From Fratercula arctica (Eukaryota > Chordata > Aves > Charadriiformes > Alcidae): a stretch of DNA of 64,000 nucleotides. This document shows positions 9,764 through 21,700 of this stretch, one piece after another. How positions within the stretch are numbered: position 1 is the first letter of the stretch; each line of letters begins with the position of its first letter. The stretch lies in contig CANTUZ010000001.1 in assembly GCA_947846985.1 (NCBI GenBank), positions 34,000,727 through 34,064,726 on the forward strand, given 5' to 3'. The notes beneath the pieces were generated by a model, which was not told the origin of the DNA, searched no databases, and saw only the letters and a program-made list of their open reading frames with translations. The translations under genes were made by a program, and so were the position numbers.

Positions 9764-12700
9764 GTAACGATCCCCCAGCGGCCTGGCCCGGGCCCGGCCT
9801 CCCTACAGCCCCCCCCCTTCTGGCTCCCCTTGCCCCCGCCAACCCACCCGGCCCGGGGATATGGGCAGCCCCGCTCTCCCCTCAGACAGGCGGCCCGGGA
9901 GGAGGAGGAGGCCTGGAGGCAGGTTACCACCTTCTGGGTGCTGGTTTGTCCAGTTTGTGCTGCCGTCCCTGTTTCTTGTGCTCATGAGTATTGCGTGAGA
10001 GGAGAGGGCAGAGTTCAGTCAGGGGCTTGCAGCGTCGCTGTAGTGTGGCTTTCCGTAGCGTTTCACCTTTCTCTTTCCAGTGTGTCACCCGCAGCAAAGC
10101 AAAGGAGCCGCCCTGCAGCCTGTGCCTGTGACAACTGCTCTTCTCCATCGAGTGGCTTGTTAGCATCTTGTGATGCTTTCTGTTCCTGCGTTGCATGGCT
10201 GCTTTCTCCTGCCGCTGAGGCAAAAGCCATGTCTGTGTCAGGGGTTGCCAAGGCTGATGCCAGGCAGCCTACAGTAACGAGATAGGGGATTGACCTTGAG
10301 CTTGCATGTGCTGGGAAGTATGACCTGAACTGTCCCCAAGTGTCCTCCAGTGATCTCTGAGGCAGAGGACGGGCCTGTGCAGGGCACAAGTGACGTTTGG
10401 AAATGGTGACATATGCCTTGGTAGGTGGCACTTTTTGGGATGGATGCCAAAAGCAACAAAGCTATTAAATACAGAGCAAGTGACGAGCAACTGTAAATTA
10501 CGGAGACAGAATAACAGCAAGTGATTCTGCTGGTGAGGGACTCGCTAAAGCTCTTAATTATACCCCTTTAATACCATTTGTCTCAATTTTTATTTTTTTA
10601 ATCTGTTTAGTAGTTGACCAGTTAATTTCCTTAAATATGTGTTTGGTTTCTCAAGAAGGAAGCCCTTGAGAAATTGATAACCATAAAATTCCTTCAAGAA
10701 TTTTTGAATAGAAAATACTTTATTTTTGAAAAGTACTGAAAAACCCTAGAGTTACTTATCTTAAAACAAATAGGAATAAAAGGCAACAAGTTAACAATAT
10801 GTGAAACAAGCACCTGAAGAAGGTAGCTCATCACTTTTCAGCCCTTTGTTGGAATGAGTAATGTTATGAACAAGAAGAAATTCAGCAATATGAAACAGTA
10901 GCAAATGCAGTATTACTAAAAATACTTGATAATTTCCATGTGCTATGGAATGTAACTGAGTGTAACTTCGCAATATTCATGAATACACTATATATGTAAT
11001 GAATAATAGGAGTCTTCCCACTTGGAAGCAATAGTTTTGGTAGAAAGATGTAAATCCCAAAGCTCTAGACAATCATGTTGTTTATTAAAGGCAGGCTAAG
11101 AGATAATATTAGGGATAATTGCCCTCCCAGCACCTGAGCCATCTCATTCATTGTAATACTTCCTGTGCTCCTGTGAATTTGGGACCTTGATATTAGGAAT
11201 GCTATTTATTATTTGGCTTTCGTTGTTTTTTTTTTTTTAAATTAATTTTATTTTAAAGATGATTGCATGTCCTCTTGCAGGCCCTGTCACTCCTTTGAGG
11301 TTACTGAAGTTACAAAGAGATGGTCTGAAACTTTGTGTGCGATAACGTGGTTTTGCTATGTCTGTGCAGCTGCTGTAATTACAAGTCTTGTTGTAAGCAG
11401 TGTTGAGGTTGCATGTCTCTTCCCTATTGATAAAGAAAATATTTCAGAAAAGGCTGGAAGCTGTTAGCAGTCAAGTAAAGAGCAAATTGTTGTCTACCCA
11501 GTAATTTGGATCTGACATCCCTGTCAAATCGGATTTACTGTCTGCGATGGCACCTTTTAAGTGTAAGGGAGAAACTGTTGCCTGATTTTGTCCTGTTATA
11601 TGTGAAGGAGCCATGCTTAGCTTTTCCGCTCTGTTTTGTAATGCAGACATGGCTTGCTGGTGCACTGGGGTCTGTGGTAAAGCTTAAGAGAAATCTCAAA
11701 GTGAAAGACAGAGGCACTCAGTGACTAAAGGGTAATGGGAATATCTAGGAAGTGTTTGGGTTTGCACAACTTATTTAATGAGGGAAACTTAATTTATAGC
11801 AACAAGTGTGGTGGAAGGATGACTATCAGATTAATTTTTAATGCAAGTTTTCTGTTTCCTTCCAAAAGACTGAAAAGAATTCTGTTTTTGTAGGCTGCAC
11901 AGTTATTTGTGGTGAATTATCATTTTAAACACAGTATGAGCTGAACAAAGTGAAGTTCTACGTAACTCAGTTCACTGACATGTAATTGTTTGCATCTATC
12001 TGTATGTAATATGAAACTTTTGACAAAATCTGGTGGAATACACAATATCAGATATGCTTTAAGGGGTAGGTGGGAATAAATGCTGAATTTGGTGAAAACT
12101 GAAGAGCTGGAAAAATAAAAATCATTGCCAGTCAGACAGCAGAGGCAAAGGAAGGTCTCTCATGTGCTTTGCTGCTCAATGTACATAAAACAACTTATGC
12201 TTTGTCACTTGTGTCGACAAAAGTGTATACTAGCTTCGTTCGCTGTTTTCTGCCTGTCCATGTTCCTGTCCAGGTTCACTTCCTCTACTTTCCAAAACCT
12301 GGTCAGTCCCAGTTCCTAACCAAACCCATGTTTGAAGCCTGTGGCTGTTGGGTTTTTTTTTTTCCAGGTCTGTCACCGTCCAAAGACTAAAGAACTGGTT
12401 GATGAGGGATGTAAATGCTCTCCAGCACATTCCCTTGTCTGACATTACCTGTGTCGTTACCTTGTTGAAGTTCACATGTGGACAGCTGGGAGGGTGGCTC
12501 TGGCAATGCTCTTTCACTGGCAAAACCTATTTAAGGGACTTCATTCTTTCATCTTTCTCTTAACATTCCCGCTATTGTTCAATGCCTCCGTAGTTGTACT
12601 TAGGGGGCTGTGCAATGTGGTGACTAAAACAATTCCAGTGATTTGATTTACGACAAGGCTTTATGAACAGTGGTTGCGTCAGCACAACTGAGAAAGCAGC

Positions 12701-15700
12701 AAATGGAGATGGGAATTTTCAAAGCCAGTTGTTGTGAAAATTTGAAGAGTTACGCCGGAGTTATTTCAAATTATTCTAACATTTAAAAGAGAAAAGCTTG
12801 GTAGCAAAAAACTAGCATCTTTTGTTAGACACACTGATACAGCTGGAAGAAAGGGATGAGGTGTCGGGCAGATACACTCTTTGGTAGGGTTTCACCATTG
12901 TTGCCATGAGTAGATGTCATTAAATACTTATAAGCTTTAATATTTGTCAGCTGTTCAAACTTTAAATTTTCCTGTTCAGCAACTCTTGCAGTCCTGATAC
13001 GTGTTGATGTGTTCTGCTAGTCCTGCCCATTTTAATACATGAGGCTGAAGTTGAACCTGCCTGGCAAACTCAGGGACTCAGGATAGTTGCGTAGGAGATG
13101 CCATAGTGAATTTTAAAGTTGTTTTGTCTATCTTGGTTATCTTTTCAGTAAATGGGAAGTTGTAAAAACAATTCTATTGATTTTCAGTTGTACTTTCTTT
13201 TTAGTTGAAATACATTATTGAAATTACACTAATGCATTTGATACCTAAGCTCAGTTTAGAATAGACTGATAGTCTGGCTTTTCTGCACTGAGCAAACTGT
13301 GCTTCAGGAATCTTCATACAGTTTGAAAACACTATGAGCTAATTACAGAATCATAGAATCTTCATGGTTGGAAGGGACCTTTGAGATCATCGAGTCCAAC
13401 CATACACACACAAAAAAAAACCCCTACAATCTCTGTCACTAGAGCATGCCCTGAAGTGCCAAATCTACACGTTCCTTAAATACGTCTAGGGATGGTGACT
13501 CAACCACCTCCCTGGGCAGCCTGTGCCAGTGCCTGACCACTCTTTCAGTAAAGTAATTCTTCCTAAGATCTAATCTAAACCTCCCCTGCCGCAACCTCAG
13601 ACCATTTCCTCTGGTCCTGTCATTATTCACCTGGGAGAAGAGGCCAACACCCACCTCCCTACAACCTCCTTTCAGGTAGTTGTAGAGGGCAATGAGGTCT
13701 CCCCTCAGCCTCCTCTTCTCCAAACTAAACATGCCCAGTTCCCTCAGCCTCTCCTCATATGGCTTGGTCTCCAGACCCCTCACCAGCTTGGTACCTCTCC
13801 TCTGGACACGCTCCAGCACTTCAATGTCCCTCTTGTACAGAGGGGCCCAGAACTGAACCTGTGTTCACTCGAGGTGAGGCCTCACCAGTGCTGAGTACAG
13901 AGGCACGATCACTTCCCTACTCCTGCTGGCCACGCTATTCCTGATACAAGCCAGAATGCTGTTGGCCTTCTTGGCCACCTGGGCACACTGCTGGCTCATG
14001 TTAAGCTGGCCGTCCACCAGCACCCCCAGGTCCTTCTCTGCTGGGCAGCTTTCCAGCCACTCTTCCCCAAGCCTGTAGCGTTGCTGGAGGTTGTTGTGAC
14101 CGAAATGCAGGACCCAGCACTTGGCCTTATTAAACCTCATACAACTGGCCTTGGCCCATCGATCCAGCCTGTCCAGGTCCCTCTGTAGAGCCTTCCTACC
14201 CTCCATCAGATCAACACTCCCACCTAGTTTGGTGTCGTCTGCAAACTCACTGAGGGTGCACTCAATCCCCTCATCCAGATCATTGATAAAGATATTAAAC
14301 AAAACTGGCCCCAAAACTGAGCCCTGAGGGACACCACTGGTGACCGGCCGCCAAGAGGATTTCACCCCATTAATCACAACTCTCTGGGCATGACCATCCA
14401 GCCAGTTTTTAACCCAGCGAAGAGTACACTTGTCTATGCCACGATTCGCCAGCTTCTCCAGGAGAATGCTGTGGGGGACGGTGTCAAAGGCCTTACCAAA
14501 GTCCAGATAGACAATGTCCACAGCCTTCCCCGCGTCCAGAAGGTGGGTCACATGGTCATAGAAAGAGATCAGGTTGGTTAAGCAGGACCTCCCTTTCCTA
14601 AACCCATGCTGGCTGGCCCTGATCCCTCGGCTGCCCTGCACTTGCCGTGAGAGCTCACTCAACATGATCCTCTCCATGATCTTTCCTGGTACCGAGGTCA
14701 GGCTGACAGGCCTGTAGTTCCTCGGATCCTCCTTCCGACCCTTCTTGTAGATGGGTGTCACGTTAGCCACCCTCCAGTCATCTGGTACCTCCCCTGTTGG
14801 CCAAGATTGTTGATAAATGATGGAGAGAGGCTTGGTGAGCTCTCCTGCCAGCTCCCTGAGTACTCTTGGGTGAATCCCATCCGGCCCCATAGACTCCTGT
14901 GTGTCTAGGTGCAGAAGCAGATCATTGACTACTTCCTCCTGGATTATGGGTGGGTTGTTCTGCTCTCCATCCGTATCTTCCAGCTCAGGAGGCTGAACAC
15001 CCTGGGGATAGCTGGTCTGACTATTGAAGACAGAGGCAAAGGAGGCATTAAGTATCTCAGCCTTCTCCTCGTCCTTGGTTGCAACTTTCCCCCCCACATC
15101 CAGTGAGGGATGGAGATTCTCCCTGGCTCTCTTTTTGTTGATGTATTTATAAAAACTTTTTTTGTTGTCCTTAATGTTAGTGGCCAAGTTGAGCTCCAGC
15201 TGGGCTTTTGCCTTCCTAATTTTCTCTCTGTATGACCTAACGAGATCTCTGTACTCCTCCTGAGTTGCCTATCCCTTCTTCCAAAGGTGGTAAAGTCTCC
15301 TTCTATTCCTAAGTCCCATCAGAAGTTCCTTATTCATCCAGACTGTCCATTTTCCCTGCCCTTTAAATTTGCGACACTTGGGGACAGCCTGCACCTGGGC
15401 CTTTAAGATTTCCTTCTTGAAGAGTGTCCAGCCTTCCTGGAGCCCTTTGCCCTTCAGGACTATCTCCCAAGGGACTCTCTCAACCAGTGTTCTGAACAGG
15501 CCAAAGTCTGCCCTCCGGAAGTCCAAGGTGGAGGTTTCGCTAACCCCCCTCCTTACATCACTACGAGTTGAAAACTTGACCATTTCATGATCACTCTGAC
15601 CACACATCTCCCACTAGTCCTTCACTGTTTGTGAACAGTAGGTCTAGTGAGGCACCTCCCCTGGTAGGCTCACCTACCAGTTGTGTCAGGAAGTTATCCT

Positions 15701-18700
15701 CCATGCACTCGAGGAACCTCCTAGCTTGCCTGCTCTCTGCTGTGTTATATTTCCAGCAGATACCCGGCAGCTTGAAGTTCCCAACCAGAACAAGGGCTGG
15801 CGATTGCGAGACTTCAGCCAGCCGCTTATAGAATACTTCATCTGTCTCCTCATCCTGGTTGGGTGGTCTATAGCATACTCGCAGCACAAGATCTCCCTTA
15901 TTTGCATTCCCCTTCATCCTTACCCATAAACACTTGACTTTATCATCACTGGAATCTAGCTCTATACAATCAAAACATTCCCTAATGTACAGAGCCACAC
16001 CCCCGCCTCTCCTTCCTTGCCTATAATTCTTCACATAAGTAGCACTGGCCACAGAAGATTTGAAAGGGAACACTGGGGATGTGGTGAGCATATGTTACCA
16101 TATGACTAAGAGGAGGTAGTAGGTATCGCTTTCTACAGACAGCTATCAGAAACCTCCCACTCATGGGCCCTCATGCTCATGGGGGATTTCAACCATCCAG
16201 ACATCTGCTACCAGGGCAATCTGACACTGTGCATGTGCTCTTGGTAGTTTCTAGACGATGTTGGTAAAAATTTTTTTAAAGCAGATGACAGAGAGCCTCG
16301 TCAGGAGTAACTCTTCATTCCATCTGCTGCTCACAAGTAAGGAGGACCTGTGGCCCGTTTGGTCATAGATGGCAGCCTGGATTACAGTAACCATAACACG
16401 ATTTGAGTTGCGGATCTGGAGAAAGGTTGGGAAGGTGAGCAGCAGAATTAGGATCCTGGACTGAAGGACTACAGGCTTTCACTTATTCAGGAGATTGGTA
16501 GGTAGATTCCCTTGGATAACAACCATGAAGAAAAAAGGTGCCCAAGAGAGCCTGAAGATTTCTAAAGAAGACTTATTGACAGCCAAGGAATGAACCATCC
16601 CACAGTGCAGGAAGATTTGGTATTTCAGCAGGAGGCCTGCTTGGCGAAGCAGGGAACTTCTCAATGAACTAAAACACAAAAAGGGGGCATATAAAAGTGG
16701 AAATAAGGACAGATAACAGGAGAGGAGTGTAAAAATGCTATTTGGTATGTAGGGGCAAAATCTCTACTGTCTGACAAACTGCAGATCTTTAGTCCAGAAG
16801 GACCTCAATAAACTTGAGGACTGGGCCAACAGAAACCTCAAAAAGTTTAAGAATGAGAAGGGTGAAGTTCTGCTACTTAAGTCTTGCTGTGTCTCACTGC
16901 AGGCTGAGGAGGGACTGGCTGAGAGGCAGTTTTGCTGAAAAGGCTGTATGATTGCAGTGGATATTCGGTTGAATATGAGCCAACACCTCATAGCAAATAA
17001 GGTGAACCACAGACTAGGCTACATTAGGAGGAGCGTGGGCAATGGTAAAGGGAGAGTTCATCTCTACAAAGCACTGATGAGGCTCTGCCTGGAACGCTGT
17101 GTCCAGTTTCAGGTTCCCTGGTTCTAGGGAGATATGGAGAAACTGATGGAGTCCACTTGAGGGCTACCAAAATTGTTAGGGACCTAGAGCACCTGATGGT
17201 GAGGATAAGCTGAGGCATCTGGGCTTGTCAGGTTTGCAGAGAGGCCTAAGGGAGGAGAAATCTGTTGGCAACTTAAAATTATAATAACAAAAATGTTCAA
17301 CTACTAACTGCTTAATAGTGGCAGATAATATATTAAGAAGCAGTCATCACAAATTGGGGTTTGGAAGGCTCAGACTGGACAATAGGACAAACTTTTTTAC
17401 TAGGACAGTAGTGCAGCAGGGGAAGAGGTTGGCTAGAAAGGCTGAGGAGTATCCATCCTTGAAGGTTTTTGAGACTCAGTCAGCCAGAGCCACAGCTCAT
17501 CCAATCTCGTCTTGGTGTCGAGCTGATGTCGAGCAGGAAGTTGGAGCTGACGACCAGTATTTCTAAAGTGTTTTGGTAATTGATGAAATGGGCAGCTTAG
17601 CACTTCTTTGACGTGGTAAGCATATTACTAAGAGATACTCTGAAATACGTATATCGAGTCTATGTGAGTCATCATGGTATTAAACACATTTAAAACTGAC
17701 TTTTCACATTGTAACCCTTTTGTAATTGAGCATCATCAGACTCCCTACCTTCAGGGTATGCTATTGGCCCCAACGAAAAAAACTCTCTACTAAGAAATGA
17801 TTGTAAGCTTCCTATGTGACTGGATGTCAGATAAAATTCCGTGTTTGTATTGTTGATCTACTAATGCAGAAAAATGGAGGAAAAAGTTCATTTCCTGGAG
17901 TAAATACCAAGATTTTGTTTTAATGACACTTTGGACTTAAATCAGTAAAGAGAATCATTAGCCTAAAGTAGGCAATTGAAAAATCAAGCATTACCTTCAA
18001 AGCTGAAATGTAAAAAACCAGAAGGTCTAATAATAATGTTGAGCAGAAATCAAGTAATATTCAAATTTTATGTTTGAAGTAATTGTTTTGGTTTCTTAGA
18101 GGGAGAGACTTTCTCTTCCTCGTAAAAAAAGGGTGACTTAAGTGAAGTGGATTTTTTTTTCAGATTGGAGATGGATTTTGTTGTGTAAAAATCCAACTAT
18201 TTCAGTCTGCAGCATCCTGTTGGCAACAGGTGAGCTCCACCTTATCTGTATGTGAAGGCAGTGGTGGTCAGGGAGCAAAACCTAGTGAGTGCTGGGAATG
18301 GGTTTCTGTCCCTCATACTCAGGTGTTTGGGAGGTTGCCAGTACCAATATGAGATGCAGAATAGGTTACACTGTTAGTCAACGACTGTGTGTAATGTTTA
18401 CAGCCATGAAGGTGGCCAGCGAGAGTTGGTATGAAATGAGAGAAATAAGTAAGTTGTGTAGATAGGGCTGCTTTTTCTTTTTTCCTCCACCCCCCTCCCA
18501 ATAACGAATTCAGAAAAGTAGAGGACAAAGAAAAAAACAAATCCTGGAAAGTGTTATTTCTGTTTCTTCAAAATAAGTTGGCTCTTCAAGGATGAGGGCT
18601 GACAGTCTTTTCTGTGCCCTTATGGATACGTGCCGGATAAATACCAGTTAAAAGCAACTTCCCCCACCCCACCCCACCCCTTCTTTCCTTCACATTAGAA

Positions 18701-21700
18701 TGAAATTAAGACCTGGAAATATACATTTGAATACATTATAGACTTTTAATTTTCCTCTAACAGGTGTGATCTTATCACACAGAGATTAATGTTAGCAGAG
18801 CTTAGCACCTTCACAGTTTTAATATGCTCTTGCTGTTACTGGCTTTTGAGACCAGATGGATGGTCTGTGTACAAGTGAACGTGTAATATACTAAGATGAC
18901 TGTTGCAGTGTGTTAATCTCACATAAATTCAGGACTAAAGAGTCCAAAAGACAATAATTTCAGCCACCTAAAAACTCAGTGTTCCTGAAGCTTCATTGTA
19001 GTGTCTTATAAAAACCCTGATAATATAAAGATTTACACATGAGATTGGAACTGTTTCTGTTGTGCACTTAAAAAACTAAACACACACATAGATCTGTGCA
19101 AGATGTTTTCTTTTGCTGTAGGATTTCTTTATTTAAAAATATTCCTTTCAAATTTATTCATTTCCTTCTTTTTTTCTTAATGCGTTATTTCACCAGAAGA
19201 ATGGCGAGTAGAAGAAATGAAACTTTTTTTCTGCTTAAGTTCTTAAATTCTAGTTGAGATGCAATTTGTTTATCTTCAGTTATGCCCAGCGTTGCTGTAA
19301 ATAATTTACACAGCAGTGTTTTTTTCCTCTCAACATATAGGAAAAAATAGTAGGACTAGGGAATAGTCTCTTCTTGGGAGAGGAGAAGAGGGATAGTTGG
19401 TGTGATGCTAGCTTTTAAATAGAAGACCAAAGGTGCCAAGCGCACAATAAAGCTGCATCTTCAAGAAGCCTTCTTATTGAGATTATAACATTAAAAACAT
19501 CCACAGTGGGCTGGAACAAAGATCCATCAAGTCCTAGTATTCCAGTTCAGTGCATTGCAGTTACTGGGTAGCTGTATGTGTATGTGAGAATTGCCATTTT
19601 GCCAGGGGTGAAGTTCACACCTGTCTATTCCAGATGCAGCAGAAAGAGCTTGTTGCATGTATTGAGGCTGTTTTCACATCTCCTTCTTTCAGAAAGTCTC
19701 TTCAGGGTCCAGTTATTGGATCACGATCTTTATGTGCCCCCGATTTTTAGCCCATATTGCGTGGGCTCTTAAATTACCTGTTTTGTCTGTATGTTGATCA
19801 CCCCCTGAATGTGATGTCCACCTTCCCTTTTGGATTCCGGCTTATTTGGCGCTTGTTTTGTTTCAGCAGAGTTGTGTACGTCAGACGCTGCTTGTATCCC
19901 ACTGTTTTCCCCAAAGACTTGTCCTATCTAAGATTACTGTTTTCAGTGTGGGAGATAAGAAACCAGGGGCACATCTTCACTGCTTGCCTAAGCAAGTCTG
20001 ATACAGGGTACAAAGTCTCCGTTGCAAAACCTCATGTGTATAGCTTTTGTCCACAATAGTGTGGTAGTAGCTTGTGAGCTGGGTCAGCGTATTCATGGGC
20101 TATTCCGTAATTTGCATTGGAGACAAATCATTTGGGATCTATGTTCTCAAATTACGAGTCTTGCTGATTTTAACACCACTGTTTTACCAAGCAGGTTGTT
20201 GTCAGTTCCTTGCCAGCTGGTGAAATGTTGGAAAGAGCCTGTCTGGGATGACATCTCTGTTCAAGGAGTTTGGAAATGCAGGGGAAATGGAGTAACCAAA
20301 CATGAGACTTTAAATAAGTACAGAAGGAAAAAAAAAAAAAACGGGACAAGAAAATATAGCCCAAGTGGAAGTGTGGTAAGATTAGTGGGGTAATATCCCT
20401 GTGCTCATTTAGCTAGGAAAATAGACTCTGCTGTCTTGGTTTATTGTTGCTTAAAGTTCTATTAAACATGGCTAATATTTTTGCTTTGTGGACAGATGCA
20501 AGTTGGAGGCAACGTTTCTCTCCAGGCAGCATCCTGGCAACCTGTTAAAAGCTGAATGCCCTGACTGTATGCTAGGGGTTTTGTGTGCTCAACTCTCTCC
20601 ACATCTTGCGTATAGTTAGCTCCCAGACTGTTTTTCATGGAAATTTGTAAGGACTGTTGATGGCTGGAATATTTGTGGCATTTTTGGACATGATTAGATG
20701 TGTTGATCAAGGGATAGCATGTTATGGACTGACATAAATACCACAAGAACAGATACATTTTCCATTTTTCACGTAAACCAAACTCAGTTGGTTTTTTTTT
20801 TTAAGGGAGTACAGGAAATCAATTGTGGCTTTTCAGCATTGTGCCAATAAAATAGGTAATTAAAATTCTCTCTTGTAGATGATGTCGTCATTCCAATGTA
20901 TTGAAAAAGTCTGACACGTTGTTGTTTCAGAGTCTTGTCCCTACTGTGTTTTGGATGACTGCTTATGCATGAAAGAGTATTTACAACTTGAGCTGAGGTG
21001 GTTTAAGCTGGGAGCTAATTAGTCATATACTCTTGTCTCATTGCATGTTGGCTAGGGAATGGTGAGAAAATAAACTGGCACTAATTTCCTAAGGATATAT
21101 CAGGCAACCTGCTCTTTTTAGGATACTAAAATTCTTCCTAGCTGAGCTAATGAGAGAGGTGTAAACTTTTGCAAGAAGCAGTGGGCTCCTAGGATGACTA
21201 CATCAACTTGGAGGCTTTTTAGTCAATCCTTTAGCTGTTCCCCAGTGAGAAAGAGTGGTTGGAGCTGCAGCAGCAGAAGGGGATGGGGAGATGATGCTTA
21301 GGCAGTAAGATAGTTTTTCTTCCTTTAAAATTTAGAGAGGTGGGCAAAACACTGTGAAAGCCAAAGCCTAGATTTTACTCCCTGCAGTGGGCATATCTAT
21401 TGTCCAGTGACTTTTTAAGGTAATGTAACACTTCCCAGAATGAGGACCAGGCTCCTGAATTGTTGCGGAACTTTATTTTGGAGTGAGTTTGAAGGCTTCG
21501 GGCTGAAGAGGGCACAGTACTCTTGGGTGCATTTGAACTGCAAATTTAGCAAGGGCCAGGAAATGACCTAAAGCCCCGAACTGCTGCCTAGTCATTAGCT
21601 TTGCCCCAGCTCTGTTTGGGACCATTCCACTTCTTGGCTCCTGCACAGATCTGCTGGAGAAGTGTGCTTAGCTCTAGCAGGCACAGGCAGGCATGTATGT

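Larger units (their letters stand above)
9175..9905 (+). promoter_or_regulatory. VWA8: CpG-island promoter of VWA8
   Basis: A sharp switch from AT-rich sequence to very GC- and CpG-rich sequence that surrounds the first exon. It holds C-rich runs resembling SP1/KLF sites (for example around 9370-9400 and 9450-9465), a minus-strand ETS-like ACCGGAAA (9484-9491), and two minus-strand ATGGCGG matches to the YY1 core (around 9245-9251 and 9303-9308). A TATA-like ATATAAAAAA sits at 9161-9170, about 440 bases before the ATG, but the island suggests dispersed, TATA-independent initiation. The transcription start cannot be read from sequence. A divergent transcript from the same island is possible; in human, DGKH lies upstream in the opposite direction, but no DGKH exon is seen here. 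Confidence 0.85.

Noticed and set aside
9159..9842. First exon of DGKH on the minus strand
   Set aside because: DGKH lies upstream in the opposite direction in human, and the Ala/Gly-rich minus-strand frame looks superficially similar, but no DGKH-specific residues or downstream exons are seen in 1-9100.
9308..10285. A 325-codon open frame across the CpG island, and similar long minus-strand frames (9842-9159, 9756-9229)
   Set aside because: GC-rich sequence has few stop codons, so long Pro/Ala/Gly/Arg frames are expected. The real frame is that of VWA8 exon 1, supported by homology and a splice donor.
17490..17545. 5S rRNA-like wording (CCAATCTCGTCTTGGTGTC) after the old CR1
   Set aside because: Only about ten bases match the 5S A-box region; the rest of a 5S gene and a terminator are missing.
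19500..20060. Overlapping open frames (19550-19750, 19757-20059, 20022-20393) as an exon cluster or old repeat
   Set aside because: No protein family recognised, no consistent splice sites; a faint resemblance to old CR1 3' wording is too short to call.
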